From: Erythrobacter sp.
GTDB taxonomy: Bacteria > Pseudomonadota > Alphaproteobacteria > Sphingomonadales > Sphingomonadaceae
DNA length: 64,000 bases
Direction: 5' to 3'
NCBI GenBank assembly: GCA_009993635.1
Contig: JAACTC010000005.1
Location: forward strand, 248,001 to 312,000
The position numbers and the translations under genes were made by a program. Every line of letters begins with the position of its first letter. Position 1 is the first letter of the stretch. The notes below the pieces were generated by a model. The model was not told where the DNA came from. It worked only from the letters and a program-made list of their open reading frames with translations, and did no database searches. Shown piece after piece: positions 1 through 11,472 of this stretch.

Positions 1-105
1 CATTGGTACCGCGAATGCCATCGCATCTGGCGCGAAGAAGGGATCGATCCCTACGATCTGCTCGGCAACACGCCCGGCGATACCGGCACGCCTGCGGCGG
101 CCTGA
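1..105 (+). CDS. C-terminal end of an unidentified protein (partial)
   Basis: The reading frame is open from the first base of the window to a TGA at 103-105, giving the last 34 residues of a gene that begins to the left. The visible tail is rich in Trp, Tyr, Arg and Glu and ends in a short Gly/Thr/Pro/Ala stretch. I do not recognise the family from so little. It converges on the nitroreductase gene, whose stop codon begins only three bases further on. Confidence 0.55.
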   Translation, partial: HWYRECHRIWREEGIDPYDLLGNTPGDTGTPAAA

Positions 106-108
106 CCG

Positions 109-795
109 CTAGAGCCAGCTGGCGATCCGGCTCAGCGGTTTTTTGCGCAAGGCGTGTTCGGGAACGGTCGCGTCCGGCGCGGGGTGCCCGGCCACCACGA
201 TCATCAGCGGTTTCTCCCACTCGGGCCGCTCGCAGATTTCTCGCAGGAACCCCATCGGGGATGGCGTGTGGGTCAGCGTCGCGAGGCCTGCTTCATGCAG
301 TGTCGCAATCAGCAGTCCGCATGCAATTCCGACGCTTTCGTTGACGTAGTAGTTCTGCGTTGTGCCGTCCTCTTCGATCCCGCCCTTGCGCTGCGCGAAG
401 CAAACAATCAGCCACGGCGCGGTTTCGAGGAACGGCTTGTTCGCATCGGTGCCTATGGGCGTCAGTGCGTCGAGCCATTCGTCGCTCGCTTTCGGTGTGT
501 CGCCATCCGCACCGTAGAAGCGCCGCTCCTCCGCCTCTGCCGCCTCGCGAATGGCGCGCTTCTTCTCGGCCGAGCTGACCGCCGCAAAATGCCATGGCTG
601 ATGGTTCGCCCCATTGGGCGCGGTGCCCGCCGCGCGGATCGCTTGCTCGATCACCGCGCGCGGTACGGGCGTGTCGGCGAAGCTGCGGCAGGAGTGGCGG
701 GTTTTCAGGCGTTCATAGACGGCACGGGCGCGGGCGATGCGCTCTTCGTCGGTCAGGTGGGGCAGCGGTGGGAAAGAGTGATGGCGTTCGGTCAT
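109..795 (-). CDS. nitroreductase family protein, iodotyrosine-deiodinase-like
   Basis: An FMN-dependent oxidoreductase of the nitroreductase fold, 228 residues. The RHSCRSF segment near the N-terminus (flavin-phosphate contacts), the APNGANHQPW motif and the C-terminal GHP segment are typical of the family. The spacing of the GTDANKPFLETAP block resembles the iodotyrosine deiodinase/BluB-like branch more than NfsA or NfsB. The substrate is not predictable. I chose the ATG at 795 because an AGGGG ribosome site lies about ten bases upstream. The in-frame ATG at 816 lies inside the dispersed inverted repeat and is unlikely to be used. Confidence 0.9.
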   Translation of the reverse strand: MTERHHSFPPLPHLTDEERIARARAVYERLKTRHSCRSFADTPVPRAVIEQAIRAAGTAPNGANHQPWHFAAVSSAEKKRAIREAAEAEERRFYGADGDTPKASDEWLDALTPIGTDANKPFLETAPWLIVCFAQRKGGIEEDGTTQNYYVNESVGIACGLLIATLHEAGLATLTHTPSPMGFLREICERPEWEKPLMIVVAGHPAPDATVPEHALRKKPLSRIASWL

Positions 796-810
796 TCGAT
801 TGCATCCCCT

Positions 811-894
811 CGTCATTGCGAGCGTAGCGACGCGATTCAGAGCGGCAAGGCGCTAGCTCTGGATCGCCACGTAACTTCGCTCCTCGCGATGACG
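811..894. repeat. dispersed inverted repeat (REP-like, about 84 bp)
   Basis: The left arm begins CGTCATTGCGAG and the right arm ends CTCGCGATGACG. The two arms are imperfect reverse complements over roughly 35 bases each, around a short A/G/C-rich centre. Elements with this CGTCATTGCGAG start are known as dispersed intergenic palindromes in many alphaproteobacterial genomes. It fills the gap between purL and the nitroreductase gene and could fold as a hairpin in either transcript. Confidence 0.8.
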
Positions 895-905
895 TCGGCG
901 CGAGA

Positions 906-3170
<2,265 letters not shown>

Positions 3171-3215
3171 GCGGGCGCGCTTAAACCGCTCCGCGCGCCA
3201 GCGCCAGTCCCGGCG

Positions 3216-3863
3216 CTAGGGTTTCGCACGCCGCGTGCGCCCCAGCCACCACGCGGCGAGCGTGGTCAGGCCATAGGCGAAGAACGCTGTGTAGGAGAGT
3301 GCGGGCGTCACCGCCTCAGGCTCCGGCCCGAACCAGTTGATCGACTGGACCAGCAGCAGCACCGCGCCAAGGACGATCGCGGGCAGGGCGGGGCCGCGCG
3401 TGCGAGCAAGGAAGAAAGCCAGCGCGCCGAAGGTCAGCGCGAGCTCCAGCGGCATTTCGATGGCCGGGTGGTTCCACAACCCGAGACCGTATTTGGGCGC
3501 AGCGCCCGCGATGGTCAGGTCGGGGCGGTGGACCAGCAGATCGAGCAGCCAGTGTGAAAGCACCACGCAGCCTGCCAGCACGCTCACTAGCCTGTTACGC
3601 GTCGCGATCAGCACCAGCAGCGCAAAGCCCAGCGCGAAACCTGCGCTGCCCAGCAAGCTGTGCGTATAGGGCATGTGGTACAGGTCCATCGGGTTCATCG
3701 CGGTGATGCCCGGCACGATGCGCATGTCCTCCATGCCGATCAGGACGAAGGCGAAAAAGGCCCAGTCGACCAGTTGCGCGGCGATGAAGTACAGCCCCAG
3801 CCTCGGACGGTCGGGCGTGGCCGCAGCAGCGACAAAGGCAGGTGCGAAGTGCCCGATAAACAT
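3216..3863 (-). CDS. polytopic membrane protein, YdjM/DUF457-like metal-dependent hydrolase
   Basis: 215 residues with about six hydrophobic segments. His-containing motifs typical of the membrane-bound metal-dependent hydrolase group are present: HF near residue 5, PYTHSL at about 65-70 and SHWLLD at 103-108, with a further His in the following loop. The family's true substrate is unknown; members are often called LexA-regulated or hydrolase-like without biochemical proof. It lies downstream of purL on the same strand but in the direction of transcription precedes it by 45 bases, so co-transcription with purL is possible. Confidence 0.7.
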   Translation of the reverse strand: MFIGHFAPAFVAAAATPDRPRLGLYFIAAQLVDWAFFAFVLIGMEDMRIVPGITAMNPMDLYHMPYTHSLLGSAGFALGFALLVLIATRNRLVSVLAGCVVLSHWLLDLLVHRPDLTIAGAAPKYGLGLWNHPAIEMPLELALTFGALAFFLARTRGPALPAIVLGAVLLLVQSINWFGPEPEAVTPALSYTAFFAYGLTTLAAWWLGRTRRAKP

Positions 3864-3934
3864 GTGCGTACCTCCCCATGCGCCGCATCGCTCTGCTTGA
3901 CCCGCCTGTGGCGGGGCGTCAATGCTCCCGCGCG

Positions 3935-4186
3935 ATGGCTGAAGACGCTCAGAAAATTTCCGAATTGAGTTTCGAAGAGGCGCTGAAGGCGCTGCAGCAG
4001 GTGGTGCGCCAGCTGGAAGACGGCGAGGTTCCGCTCGACCAGTCGATCACGCTGTACGAACGGGGCGAAAAGCTGCGGGCGCATTGCCAGGCGCGGCTAG
4101 ATGCGGCGCAGGCGCGGATAGAGGCAATCGTGCTCGATTCAGGTGGCAAACCGGCGGGCACGAAGGCCTTCGATGGCGACAGCTGA
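3935..4186 (+). CDS. xseB: exodeoxyribonuclease VII small subunit
   Basis: 83 residues. It matches XseB: a two-helix hairpin with the LSFEEALKALQ start, the LEDGEVPLDQSI middle and LYERGEKL before a second helix ending CQARLDAAQARIE. It forms a multimer with the XseA large subunit to degrade single-stranded DNA; xseA is not in the window. The ATG at 3935 is preferred because upstream in-frame codons add a non-homologous leader. It overlaps the start of the next gene, the xseB-ispA order common in proteobacteria. Confidence 0.95.
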   Translation: MAEDAQKISELSFEEALKALQQVVRQLEDGEVPLDQSITLYERGEKLRAHCQARLDAAQARIEAIVLDSGGKPAGTKAFDGDS

Positions 4187-5096
4187 GATGGAGTTCGGCG
4201 ACACCGACGATGCCCGGCTGAGCATGGCTCTGGCCACGATCGGCACCGATATCGATCAGGCGTTCGATCGGCTGCTGCCGGTGCCCGACGATACCCGTGC
4301 GCCGCTGTTCGAAGCGATGCGCTATGCGGCCATCGGCGGCGGCAAGCGCGTGCGCCCGCTGCTGCTGGTTTCCACCGCGACCATGCTGGGCGTATCGCGT
4401 CAGGCTGCGGTTCTGGCGGGCGCTGCGGTAGAATCGATCCACGTCTATTCGCTGATCCACGACGATCTGCCATGTATGGACGATGATGACATGCGGCGCG
4501 GCAAGCCGACCGTGCACAAGGCCTACGACGAGGCGACCGCCGTGCTCGCGGGCGATGCGCTGCACGCCCTCGCATTCGAGATTCTGACTTTCGAGGAGGT
4601 CAGCACCGTTCCATCCGTACAGGCGGAACTGACGCGCTGCCTCGCACTGGCGAGCGGCATGGGCGGCATGGCGGGCGGGCAGGCGATGGATATGGCCGCC
4701 GAAAGCGCGACCTACGACCTGCATACGATCACCCGCCTGCAGCAGCTCAAGACCGGTGCGCTGCTGACCGCTAGCGTGGAAATGGGCGCGATCCTCGCGC
4801 GCCTTCCGCACGAGGGTCGCGCTCCGCTGATCAATTATGCACGCGACATCGGCTTGGCGTTCCAGATCGTGGACGACCTGCTGGATCACGAAGGCGACGA
4901 AAAAAAGGCCGGCAAGGCGCTGCGCAAGGACGACGAGCAGGGCAAGCAGACCTTTGTCTCGCTGATGGGCGCCGACGCCGCGCGCCAGCAAGCGCAGGCG
5001 CTGATCGACCAGGCCTGCGGGCACCTCGCGCATTATGGCGAGGATGCGGGCGTGCTGTGCGATCTGGCGCGCTACATCGTGGAGAGAGATCGGTGA
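4173..5096 (+). CDS. ispA: polyprenyl (farnesyl) diphosphate synthase
   Basis: A short-chain trans-prenyl transferase that builds geranyl/farnesyl diphosphate for quinones, carotenoids and undecaprenyl carriers. The first aspartate-rich motif is HDDLPCMDDDD followed by RRGKPT. The second is DDLLD in the VDDLLDHEGD block, and GGKRVRP is also present. The start is either ATG 4173 (GAAGG six bases upstream; overlaps xseB by 14 bases) or ATG 4188; the Shine-Dalgarno favours 4173. The end overlaps the coaD start (GTGA). Confidence 0.93.
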   Translation: MATAEMEFGDTDDARLSMALATIGTDIDQAFDRLLPVPDDTRAPLFEAMRYAAIGGGKRVRPLLLVSTATMLGVSRQAAVLAGAAVESIHVYSLIHDDLPCMDDDDMRRGKPTVHKAYDEATAVLAGDALHALAFEILTFEEVSTVPSVQAELTRCLALASGMGGMAGGQAMDMAAESATYDLHTITRLQQLKTGALLTASVEMGAILARLPHEGRAPLINYARDIGLAFQIVDDLLDHEGDEKKAGKALRKDDEQGKQTFVSLMGADAARQQAQALIDQACGHLAHYGEDAGVLCDLARYIVERDR

Positions 5097-5605
5097 GCAC
5101 CCGCACAGGCATCTACCCCGGCACGTTCGATCCGATTACGCGCGGCCATGCGGATATCATCCGCCGTGGGAGAAAGCTGGTCGATCACCTGATTATCGGC
5201 GTGACCACCAATCCATCCAAGAACCCGATGTTCGAGACCGAAGAGCGTCTCGCGATGGTGAAGCGCGAAGTCGCTGCCATGGATCTGGACAACGTATCGG
5301 TGGTCGGCTTCAACGCGCTGCTGATGAAGTTCGCCGAAGCCCAAGGCGCCAGCGTCATCCTGCGCGGCCTGCGCGCGGTCGCCGATTTCGAATACGAATA
5401 CCAGATGGCGGGCATGAACCAGTATCTCGACGACGAAATCGAGACCGTGTTCCTGATGGCGGACGTCTCGCTTCAGCCGATTGCGTCCAAGCTGGTGAAG
5501 GAAATCGCGCTCTACGGCGGCGACATCACGTCTTTCGTCAGCCCCGCAGTGCGTGACGACGTCGTCGCCCGTGTCGAACGGATCGGTATGAAGGGCGATT
5601 ATTGA
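5093..5605 (+). CDS. coaD: pantetheine-phosphate adenylyltransferase
   Basis: Transfers AMP to 4'-phosphopantetheine, the penultimate step of coenzyme A synthesis. It has the nucleotidyltransferase signature YPGTFDPITRGH near the N-terminus, the RGLRAVADFEYE block and the C-terminal SFVSPAV segment. At 170 residues it is full length. The start is GTG at 5093, overlapping the ispA stop as GTGA; longer in-frame starts would add a non-homologous leader. The overlap implies translational coupling with ispA. Confidence 0.97.
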   Translation: MSTRTGIYPGTFDPITRGHADIIRRGRKLVDHLIIGVTTNPSKNPMFETEERLAMVKREVAAMDLDNVSVVGFNALLMKFAEAQGASVILRGLRAVADFEYEYQMAGMNQYLDDEIETVFLMADVSLQPIASKLVKEIALYGGDITSFVSPAVRDDVVARVERIGMKGDY

Positions 5606-5694
5606 CGCGCCCGCCGCTGACGCACATCGTTCATTGCACCGACAGCGCGGCCTTTGTATCGCCCCGCAATCCCGATATTTTGTCCGTGAGGCCC

Positions 5695-6402
5695 ATGCTC
5701 AAGAAATTCCTTCTCGCAACCGCGCTTGCTGCGATGGCTGCCACCCCGACCCTGGCTCAGGATGCGCCCGAACAGGCCGCAGACGCGACCGAGCAGGCCG
5801 TTCCGTCGCGTCCCAGCTCGAACTATGCCACGATCGATTACAATCTTCAGGAAGACCGGGACAATATCCTGTTCCTCGACCTGTCGAACGGTCGCCGCGT
5901 CGCGATCCGCCTGATGCCCGACTGGGCGCCCAATCATGTGGAGCGGATCAAGACGCTGGCCCGGCAGGGCTTCTACGACGGCGTGATCTTCCATCGTGTG
6001 ATCGAAGGCTTCATGGCTCAGACGGGCGATCCGACCGGCACCGGGCAGGGCGGCTCAGAGCTTCCCGACCTCGAAGAGGAATTCAACCCGATGCCGCATG
6101 TTCGCGGTTCGGTTTCGATGGCGCGTGCGCAGAGTGAAGACAGTGCCAACAGCCAGTTCTTCATCGTGTTCTACCCGCGGTTCAGCCTGGACAAGAACTA
6201 CACCAATTTCGGGCGCGTGATCGAAGGGATGGACGCCGTCGACACGATCGTGCGCGGCGAGCCGCCCACCAATCCGACCCGGATCGTGCAGGCGTCGATC
6301 GCTTCGGACAACAAGCCGGCGCCCAGTCCCGCCGCGCTCGCTCCGCAGCCTGAACAGCCCATCACTGCGGCCGATCTGCGCGCGTCTTCCTCGCAGGATT
6401 GA
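5695..6402 (+). CDS. periplasmic peptidyl-prolyl cis-trans isomerase (cyclophilin)
   Basis: 235 residues. A signal peptide of about 22 residues ends in TPTLAQ and is followed by a Glu/Ala-rich linker and a cyclophilin domain. Cyclophilin motifs are FYDGVIFHRVI, QTGDPTGTGQGG, the SMARA segment and SQFFI. A low-complexity Pro/Ala tail follows the domain. It probably catalyses prolyl isomerisation of exported proteins. The ATG at 5695 is chosen because it begins exactly at the signal peptide; upstream in-frame codons overlap coaD. Confidence 0.93.
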   Translation: MLKKFLLATALAAMAATPTLAQDAPEQAADATEQAVPSRPSSNYATIDYNLQEDRDNILFLDLSNGRRVAIRLMPDWAPNHVERIKTLARQGFYDGVIFHRVIEGFMAQTGDPTGTGQGGSELPDLEEEFNPMPHVRGSVSMARAQSEDSANSQFFIVFYPRFSLDKNYTNFGRVIEGMDAVDTIVRGEPPTNPTRIVQASIASDNKPAPSPAALAPQPEQPITAADLRASSSQD

Positions 6403-6435
6403 TCCAAGCGGCGCGGCGCGCCTGGGATAGAAACC

Positions 6436-7482
6436 ATGCGCGTCGATCTGTTCGATTTCGAGCTGCCGCCAGAGCGGATTGCGCTGCGTCCCGTGTCGCC
6501 CCGCGATGCCGCCAAGATGCTGGTGGTAGACGGCGGCGCTCCGTTCGCGGACCGTCAGGTGCGCGACCTGCCCGAACTGCTGCGCGAGGGCGATGTGTTG
6601 GTGCTCAACGACACTCGCGTAATTCCGGCGCAGCTTGAAGGGGAGCGGGTGCGACCCGGCGCATCGGGCGCGGGGATTGGCGCGACATTGCACAAGCGGA
6701 TCGACGCGCGCCGCTGGCAGGCCTTCGTGCGCAACGCCAAGCGCCTGCGTGACGGCGACATGATCCGGTTTCCCGAGGGCGTATGCGCGATTGCCGAAGC
6801 CCGCGCCGACGATGGCAGCTGGACGCTTGCGTTCGAGGGCGAAGAGCCGGTCGAAATCCTGTTGCAGCGCGCAGGCGCGATTCCGCTGCCACCCTATATC
6901 GCAGGCAAGCGCCCGGCGGATGACCGCGATGCGAGCGATTACCAGACGCTGTTCGCGGACAAGGCCGGGGCGGTCGCCGCGCCCACGGCCGCGCTGCATT
7001 TCACACCCGAACTTGTCGCCCGGCTGGACGACGCGGGGATCGCCCGCGAAACGCTCACCCTTCATGTCGGCGCGGGCACCTTCCTGCCGGTAAAGGCGGA
7101 CGATACGGACGAGCACGCGATGCATTCCGAATGGGGTGAAATATCTCCGGCGGTTGCCGATCGCCTCAACACGGCGCGGGCCGAAGGGCGGCGGGTGATC
7201 GCGGTGGGCACGACCAGCCTCCGGTTGCTGGAAAGTGCGGCGGACGAGAACGATACGATCCAGCCTTTTTCTGGCGACACGGATATTTTTATCACCCCGG
7301 GCTACCGCTTTCGCGCCGTGGACGGGCTGATGACCAATTTTCACCTGCCGAAATCGACACTTATGATGCTGGTCAGCGCCCTGATGGGTCGCGAACGGAT
7401 GATGGAAGTCTACGCCCACGCCATCGCGAATGAATACCGCTTCTATTCGTACGGAGATTCTTCGCTATTATTGCCGGCATGA
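6436..7482 (+). CDS. queA: S-adenosylmethionine:tRNA ribosyltransferase-isomerase
   Basis: Adds the epoxycyclopentanediol ring to preQ1-modified tRNA, the step before queuosine. At 348 residues it is full length, with the family's [13 protein letters not shown] start, VLNDTRV, the PPYI.GKR-like block, HVGAGTF.PVK and the C-terminal [10 protein letters not shown] and YSYGD segments. tgt, the enzyme acting earlier in the same pathway, lies about 4 kb downstream on the same strand. The stop overlaps the next start (ATGA). Confidence 0.97.
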   Translation: MRVDLFDFELPPERIALRPVSPRDAAKMLVVDGGAPFADRQVRDLPELLREGDVLVLNDTRVIPAQLEGERVRPGASGAGIGATLHKRIDARRWQAFVRNAKRLRDGDMIRFPEGVCAIAEARADDGSWTLAFEGEEPVEILLQRAGAIPLPPYIAGKRPADDRDASDYQTLFADKAGAVAAPTAALHFTPELVARLDDAGIARETLTLHVGAGTFLPVKADDTDEHAMHSEWGEISPAVADRLNTARAEGRRVIAVGTTSLRLLESAADENDTIQPFSGDTDIFITPGYRFRAVDGLMTNFHLPKSTLMMLVSALMGRERMMEVYAHAIANEYRFYSYGDSSLLLPA

Positions 7483-8102
7483 CATCGGAGCGACACCTCC
7501 CCATACATCACCGCGCAGAGGACCCGGGCGGAAGGCTGGACAGCTTCGGTGATGTCATCTGGGTGCACTGCCCGGAGTGCGACAAGGCATCGAAGAAGGA
7601 CGCCAATGGGGTAAGTTGCGGGCATTGTGGCTACACCACTGTTCAGAGCCGTAAATCATCTAACACAAAGTGGGCGGTACCGGCGTCCCCCAAGCAGAAA
7701 TGCAGCCATTGTAGCGAACCGATCGGCTCAGAGAGCCGACCCACGGCACGCACGAAGGACGGCGAGCTTTTTCTCTGGGTACGGTGCCCCCATTGCGGCG
7801 AGACGGATGACTACCCGGCACGACAGAGCTGGAACACACAGCACTTCGGGTATGAGCCGGGGCCACCCCTGTTCCTTTCAACACAGGTCGCGGGCGAAAC
7901 GCTCTGGGTGAATAATCTTGCCCATCTCGATGCGCTGGAAGACTGGCTTGGCGCGAAAGTGCGCGAACGTGGGCCGCAGCCGGGTCTGACCATGATGGCG
8001 AAACTGCCACGCTGGATGAAGGCATCAACCAATCGTGACAAGGTCTTACGCGGACTTGCGCAGCTGCGCGATCGCGCGCAGAAGGCAGGCATCGACCAAT
8101 AG
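7479..8102 (+). CDS. uncharacterised double zinc-ribbon protein
   Basis: 207 residues, no family recognised. Four CxxC pairs (CPEC, CGHC, CSHC, CPHC) in the first 110 residues form two likely zinc ribbons; the first ends before a Ser/Lys linker. The C-terminal half is helical, with the segment [15 protein letters not shown] and a basic tail. Its ATG overlaps the queA stop, so it is probably translated from the queA message. A nucleic-acid or tRNA-related role is a guess from zinc ribbons and neighbourhood only. Confidence 0.75.
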   Translation: MTSERHLPIHHRAEDPGGRLDSFGDVIWVHCPECDKASKKDANGVSCGHCGYTTVQSRKSSNTKWAVPASPKQKCSHCSEPIGSESRPTARTKDGELFLWVRCPHCGETDDYPARQSWNTQHFGYEPGPPLFLSTQVAGETLWVNNLAHLDALEDWLGAKVRERGPQPGLTMMAKLPRWMKASTNRDKVLRGLAQLRDRAQKAGIDQ

Positions 8103-8163
8103 GGGCGGATCGGTCGCAATAAGTTCCCTTGTAAAACCTTTCCGGCGCGTCAAATAGACGAGC

Positions 8164-9111
8164 ATGTCCGAACCGATCCTAGAGCTTTCCGGCCTTACCA
8201 AACAATTTGGCGGGGGCGTCAAAGCACTCGACGATGTGGACCTCACCATCAATCGCGGCGAGATTTTCGCGCTGCTTGGCCCCAATGGCGCAGGCAAGAC
8301 GACGCTGATCGGCGCAGTCTGCGGGCTGGTGCGGCCGACGGGCGGTACGATTCGCGCATTTGGCGAGGATCTGCAGGGCAACTGGCGTCAGGCGCGCGCG
8401 CGCATCGGCCTGGTGCCGCAGGAAATCTCGACCGATATGTTCGAACCGGTGCTGCACGCGGTATCTTACTCACGTGGGCTCTTCGGGCTGGCGCCCAATC
8501 CGGCACGGATCGAGGAGATCCTCAGGTCGCTCAGCCTGTGGGATAAGCGTGACGCCCGCATCATGGAGCTGTCCGGCGGGATGAAGCGCCGGGTGCTGAT
8601 CGCCAAGGCGATGGCGCACGAGCCAGACCTGCTGTTCCTCGACGAGCCGACCGCCGGCGTTGATGTCGAGCTGCGAAAGGACATGTGGCACCAGATCGAT
8701 GCCATGCGCGCGCGCGGCGTTACCGTGATCCTGACCACGCATTATATCGAGGAAGCCGAGGAAATGGCCGACCGGGTGGGCATCATCCGTGGAGGCAAAA
8801 TCCTGATGGTGGACCAGAAGGACGCGATGATGGCCCGCCTCGGGCGCACCGAGGCGCATATTGCGCTTGCGCAGCCGCTCGATACGCTGCCGCCAGCCAT
8901 CGCCGCCTTTTCGGTCGAGCTGGAAGAGGGCGGACGTTCGATCTGCTATCGCGGCGGCGACGGCACAGGCAAGGGCCGCGAGGAAGTGGCCGACTTGACC
9001 AAGGCGCTGATCGCCAGCGGCATCGACTATATCGGGATCGATGTGCGCGAAAGCAGCCTGGAGGACATTTTCGTCTCACTGCTGGGCGAGGAAGAGGAGC
9101 AGGCGGCATGA
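8164..9111 (+). CDS. ABC transporter ATP-binding protein
   Basis: 315 residues. Walker A is GPNGAGKTT at about residues 39-47, the signature is LSGGMKRR, Walker B is LLFLDEPTAGVD and the switch His is in LTTHYIEEAEE. The accessory C-terminal 80 residues resemble those of NodI/CcmA-like drug or polysaccharide export ATPases. It is translationally coupled by an ATGA overlap to the permease gene that follows, and the pair forms a complete ABC-2 exporter half-set. The substrate cannot be predicted. Confidence 0.95.
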   Translation: MSEPILELSGLTKQFGGGVKALDDVDLTINRGEIFALLGPNGAGKTTLIGAVCGLVRPTGGTIRAFGEDLQGNWRQARARIGLVPQEISTDMFEPVLHAVSYSRGLFGLAPNPARIEEILRSLSLWDKRDARIMELSGGMKRRVLIAKAMAHEPDLLFLDEPTAGVDVELRKDMWHQIDAMRARGVTVILTTHYIEEAEEMADRVGIIRGGKILMVDQKDAMMARLGRTEAHIALAQPLDTLPPAIAAFSVELEEGGRSICYRGGDGTGKGREEVADLTKALIASGIDYIGIDVRESSLEDIFVSLLGEEEEQAA

Positions 9112-9875
9112 GCTTCAACGCGCGTTCCGCATGGTCAATCTATCACCGCGAGCTGTGGCGGTTCCTGCGCACGGCGTTCCAATCCGTGCTGGCGCCGGTG
9201 CTCACCACCGCGCTCTATATCCTCGTCTTCGGCAGCGCGATCGGCGATCGCATGCCTGAGATCAACGCGGTCGATTATGGTGCCTTCATCATCCCCGGCT
9301 TGCTGATGCTGACCCTGCTGGGCGAGACCACCAGCAATTCCAGCTTCGGGATCTACATGCCGCGCTTCACCGGCACGATCTACGAATTGCTGTCCGCCCC
9401 CGTCGGCGTGGCGGAAACGCTGGTGGGGTTCGTCGGTGCGGCGGCCACCAAGAGCCTCATCCTCGCCGCGATCATCCTGCTCACCGCGCGGATCTTCATC
9501 GACTATTCGATCGCGCACCCGTTCCTGGCGTTCATCTTCATCCTGCTGGTCGCGGCCGCTTTCAGCCTGTTCGGCTTTATCCTGGGCATCTGGGCGGACA
9601 GTTTCGAAAAGCTGGGCATCATCCCCATGCTGATCCTGACGCCGCTGACCTTCCTTGGCGGTACGTTCTATTCGATCGCGGATCTGCCTGAGCCGTGGAA
9701 CAGCGTGGCCCTGCTGAACCCGATCGTCTATCTGGTCAGCGGCCTGCGCTGGACGTTTTACGGTTCGGCGGACGTCAGCATCTGGGTCTCGCTCGGTATC
9801 ACCCTGGCATTTCTGATCCTGTGCGTCGCGGTGATCGGCTACATCTTCAAGACCGGCTGGCGATTGCGCGATTGA
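9108..9875 (+). CDS. ABC-2 type transporter permease
   Basis: 255 residues with six hydrophobic segments and the ABC-2/NodJ-like C-terminal block (LGGTFYSIADLPEPW, then LLNPIVYLVSGLRW). It partners the ATPase encoded immediately upstream. The ATG at 9108 overlaps the ATPase stop. Inner membrane. The family exports lipids, polysaccharides or drugs; nothing here narrows it further. Confidence 0.94.
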   Translation: MSFNARSAWSIYHRELWRFLRTAFQSVLAPVLTTALYILVFGSAIGDRMPEINAVDYGAFIIPGLLMLTLLGETTSNSSFGIYMPRFTGTIYELLSAPVGVAETLVGFVGAAATKSLILAAIILLTARIFIDYSIAHPFLAFIFILLVAAAFSLFGFILGIWADSFEKLGIIPMLILTPLTFLGGTFYSIADLPEPWNSVALLNPIVYLVSGLRWTFYGSADVSIWVSLGITLAFLILCVAVIGYIFKTGWRLRD

Positions 9876-9893
9876 GGCGCTAGCAATGCGCGC

Positions 9894-10841
9894 ATGGTTC
9901 GTTTCCCATTGCTCGCCGCCGCCGCTTTCTCTCTCGCCCCGACCCCCGCACTGGCGCAGATTCCGCCCGACGTTCAGGCGATGATCGACGCCGCCATCGC
10001 CACCGGCGATCCGGCCAAGGTCGAAACCGTTATCTCTCTCGCCAAGCAGACGCAGCCCGACAGCGTCGAGGAGATCGAGGAGATCGCGGCCCATTGGCGC
10101 GGTGAACGGGCGGAAGCGAAGCGGCTCGCGAAGCTGGAGGAGCAGGAGCAGATCCGCGAAGCGAACCTGTTCGATCTATGGAGCGGGGAAGGGCAGGTGG
10201 GCGCCTTCCTGTCGACCGGGAACAGCGATGACACGGGCCTGTCGGTTGCGTTGGCACTCAAGCGCGAAGGGATCGACTGGACGCATGCGCTGCGCGCGAC
10301 TGCGGACTATCAACGCTCCAACGGCGTCACCAGTCGAGAACGATATCTGTTCGCCTACGAACCGCGGCTGCAGATGGGCGAAACCCTGTTCGCTTACGGT
10401 CTCGTGCAGTACGAGCAGGACCGGTTCCAGGGGTTCGACCATCGCTACGCGGTTTCGGGCGGGATCGGCTACAAGCTGGTCGACAGCGACTCGATCTCGC
10501 TATCGGTCAAGGCCGGCCCGGCCTACCGCGTGACCGAGCGCATAGACGGCATGAAGCTGGATCGGCTCGCCGCACTGTTCGGTGCCAATCTCGACTGGAA
10601 GATCGCCGACCGCGTCACCTTCAGCCAGGATGCCAACGCGGTGACCGAAACGGGGGCTGAGGCGCTGCTGATCGTGGACAGCGCCAACACTACGCTCAAG
10701 CTGCTGAGCGCGATCGATTTCAAGGTCACCGACCGGTTGCAGTCGCGCCTGTCGCACCAGCTGGAATATAACAGCGCGGTCGCGCCGGGTCGGGACACGA
10801 CCGATATGTTGACCCGGTTTACCCTGGTTTACGGGTTCTGA
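9894..10841 (+). CDS. DUF481 family outer-membrane protein
   Basis: 315 residues. A signal peptide of about 22 residues ends in PALAQ. A helical, Glu/Lys-rich region follows, then from about residue 95 a repeated amphipathic beta-strand pattern ending in an aromatic residue (LVYGF), as expected of an outer-membrane barrel. The segment VGAFLSTGNSDDTGLS is the typical first strand of the DUF481 (YdiY-like) family. Function unknown; members are salt- or acid-inducible in some bacteria. Confidence 0.88.
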   Translation: MVRFPLLAAAAFSLAPTPALAQIPPDVQAMIDAAIATGDPAKVETVISLAKQTQPDSVEEIEEIAAHWRGERAEAKRLAKLEEQEQIREANLFDLWSGEGQVGAFLSTGNSDDTGLSVALALKREGIDWTHALRATADYQRSNGVTSRERYLFAYEPRLQMGETLFAYGLVQYEQDRFQGFDHRYAVSGGIGYKLVDSDSISLSVKAGPAYRVTERIDGMKLDRLAALFGANLDWKIADRVTFSQDANAVTETGAEALLIVDSANTTLKLLSAIDFKVTDRLQSRLSHQLEYNSAVAPGRDTTDMLTRFTLVYGF

Positions 10842-10845
10842 TCGC

Positions 10846-11361
10846 TCAATCAGCCGGGCACACACGGAACGGCACGTCTTCGTTCACGGCGCTTCCCAGT
10901 TCGAGGAACAGGGCCATGACCCGCGCAAGATTGGCCGGCGGCAGCGGAGCCAGTTCGGCCAGCAGCCGGTCCGCCACGCGGCATTGCTCGGCATCGAAAC
11001 CGCGCGCGATCATCGTTGCGGCGGCGGGTGCCAGCGCGACTTTCGCGATATTCTCGAACGGGCCGTCGATGGGAATGCTTGGCCCGGCAAAACGCTGCGC
11101 CACCTTGCGCGCGCGCGGCCAGGCTTTCTCCGATTGTGGTTTCAGCCGGGATTGCAACGCGGCCGAGCGCGAACCCAGAAATGCGCCCGGTGGCAGGCTG
11201 CGCGCGCAGCGAAGCTCCAGCGCGCCGATTAATTCCGGCATCACGTAGGCGACCAGTGCCTCGTTCTCGTCCGGCGAAATGCAGGGGCGGGCCGGGGTCT
11301 GCGCGGTGGCGGACGATCCGGCGGCGAGCAGACAGGCGACGGCGGCTATGGTGCGGATCAT
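10846..11361 (-). CDS. secreted hypothetical protein
   Basis: 171 residues starting with a signal peptide (MIRTIAAVACLLAAG, likely cleavage after TAQ). The mature part has four Cys in two pairs (near residues 27 and 52, and near 130 and 168), which could form disulfides in the periplasm. It is mostly helical and Ala-rich. I do not recognise the family. It converges with the DUF481 gene, the stops being four bases apart. A GAAGGAA site precedes the ATG. Confidence 0.72.
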   Translation of the reverse strand: MIRTIAAVACLLAAGSSATAQTPARPCISPDENEALVAYVMPELIGALELRCARSLPPGAFLGSRSAALQSRLKPQSEKAWPRARKVAQRFAGPSIPIDGPFENIAKVALAPAAATMIARGFDAEQCRVADRLLAELAPLPPANLARVMALFLELGSAVNEDVPFRVCPAD

Positions 11362-11472
11362 TGATGCAGGTTCCTTCAGGCGCGGCGATGGGCTTTACCC
11401 TGCCGCGCTGAGCGATTGGTGAATGCACTGGTGGATCGACAGGCGCGATGCGCTCGCCTAGCGATTTTTTCA

